This document shows positions 5,968 to 6,707 of a stretch of DNA of 6,707 nt, piece by piece. This stretch comes from Gammaproteobacteria bacterium (GTDB lineage: Bacteria; Pseudomonadota; Gammaproteobacteria; Pseudomonadales; UBA3067): the NCBI GenBank assembly GCA_019090565.1, contig JAHRVS010000001.1, forward strand, positions 1-6,707. Direction: 5' to 3'. The notes below the pieces were generated by a model. The model saw only the letters and a program-made list of their open reading frames with translations. It was not told where the DNA came from and did no database searches. The stretch's first letter is position 1. Each line of letters starts with the position of its first letter. A program made the position numbers and the translations under genes.

Positions 5968-6678
5968 TTAGTCGGCAGCGACAACAGCCGCTACCACTGG
6001 GCTCAAAGTAATCACCGCTGGATTTTTTATTTCTGAAATTGCACCTTCGACACTATCCCCATGCCATAACTTATCATCAAAATATAGCTTTACACCCACT
6101 ACAATATCTTGATCATTGGGTATATCTGAAACAAAGTAGCCCACTTGAGGGTGTCCGCCATCATAACGCTCTGGCGTGTCTTCCTTGCCCCCCCTTCCTG
6201 CATCATTATACTGGAAGTCAAGCGTTGGCTTGAAGCTTTCAGAGCCTTGGAAAAATGCGACAATGTCCCAGCCATTGCCTGTGGAGCCTGACAACCAGTC
6301 ATCCTCAAGTGTCACCTTATGCTCACTTGGATCCGTGCCGCCGCCGCCAGCAATGATGGGTTCTTTCGGACCAAGAGCAGTTCTAACTTTTGCCCCTTCG
6401 AGCTTATGGAAGTCCAACGCAATGCCGATACTTAAGTCGCTCAACAAAGCCGCTGCTTTAGGGATCGTTGCAAAAACCGGAAATTGAACGGCCTGGTTAG
6501 TAATCGTTACCGAAGCACCGCCTTCGCCTAATGTCACACCCAGTATTGCAATGGAAGCGTCCACTTCAATGATGCTTCGAACTGGCCCATTTTTTACCGC
6601 CACAACCTCATTAGGGATAAGGTTGTTATTAATTGTTGCTTTTATAAAGCCCACGCGCGCCTTAATGCGTATTTTCAT
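5968..6678 (-). CDS. Unrecognised protein, possibly 5'-partial
   Basis: From the ATG at 6678 this is a 236-residue protein that I do not recognise. It has no signal peptide or clear membrane segment. Residues about 1-100 alternate hydrophobic and polar stretches in a beta-like pattern (e.g. SIIEVDASIAILGV, ASVTITNQ). A glycine linker GGGG (about 112-115) separates a second region rich in aromatic and acidic residues (DDWLSG, GNGWDIVAFF, DGGHPQVGYFVSD, VVGVKLYFDDKLWHGD). The protein ends in an Ala/Val-rich tail, VVAAVVAAD. The ATG has no convincing Shine-Dalgarno sequence, and the upstream frame has no stop codon up to the window edge at 6707, so the true start may lie outside. A G7 run lies at 6188-6194. 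An intrinsic terminator follows the stop codon, so the gene is transcriptionally separate from the Hsp70 operon. It is confidently coding, because a long frame is followed by a terminator, but its function is unknown. Confidence 0.75.
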   Translation of the reverse strand: MKIRIKARVGFIKATINNNLIPNEVVAVKNGPVRSIIEVDASIAILGVTLGEGGASVTITNQAVQFPVFATIPKAAALLSDLSIGIALDFHKLEGAKVRTALGPKEPIIAGGGGTDPSEHKVTLEDDWLSGSTGNGWDIVAFFQGSESFKPTLDFQYNDAGRGGKEDTPERYDGGHPQVGYFVSDIPNDQDIVVGVKLYFDDKLWHGDSVEGAISEIKNPAVITLSPVVAAVVAAD

Positions 6679-6707
6679 CGTATCGATAAGACTGTGGCCC
6701 GGCGTAA

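Noticed and set aside
5954..5972. ACTAAAA-5-TTTTAGT inverted repeat over the stop codon of the unrecognised gene
   Set aside because: It is a very AT-rich 7-bp stem overlapping the coding end. A much stronger terminator lies just downstream, so I treat it as incidental.
1..6707. CRISPR array, tRNA, rRNA, insertion sequence or transposase
   Set aside because: No regularly spaced repeats, no cloverleaf or rRNA-like sequence, and no transposase motifs were seen on either strand.

Overview
The window holds a compact bacterial chaperone-type operon on the minus strand, with one unrelated gene upstream of it. Base composition is close to balanced. The gene set, the sigma-70-like promoter and a classical intrinsic terminator fit a gammaproteobacterium, probably marine or aquatic. 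That assignment is an inference from gene content; no marker gene is present to prove it. Every gene I can support is on the minus strand, so the layout is described from high to low coordinates.

Right edge (5968-6707): a 236-residue protein that I do not recognise. Its frame stays open to the window edge, so its 5' end may be missing. It is followed by a good rho-independent terminator (5896-5923) and a 229-bp intergenic region. That region carries a candidate promoter (TTGATT-16-CATAAT) and, just downstream of it, an 8-bp inverted repeat in the predicted leader.

Centre (5738 down to 246): three genes that look co-transcribed. (1) A 196-residue DUF2760 protein with one N-terminal membrane segment. 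(2) A 675-residue Hsp70-like ATPase that starts 2 nt after the DUF2760 stop codon. It has a 68-residue charged N-terminal extension and no C-terminal lid. (3) After 88 nt, a 927-residue Hsp70-like ATPase with an extra helical C-terminal domain of the DUF3731/'DnaK-related' type. The two Hsp70s are clearly paralogues: their ATPase domains align along almost their whole length and share unusual signatures not found in DnaK. Both keep the phosphate-binding loops and the catalytic lysine. Both lack the canonical interdomain linker and the usual adenine-site TRxP sequence. No DnaJ or GrpE gene is nearby. The simplest reading is a membrane-linked, two-ATPase chaperone module whose clients and cochaperones are unknown.

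Left edge (1-245): no terminator is visible after the last Hsp70. A minus-strand frame with no stop runs from about position 202 off the left edge and has a possible AAGGAG/GTG start. The same stretch also looks like a dispersed intergenic repeat, so I do not call it a firm gene.
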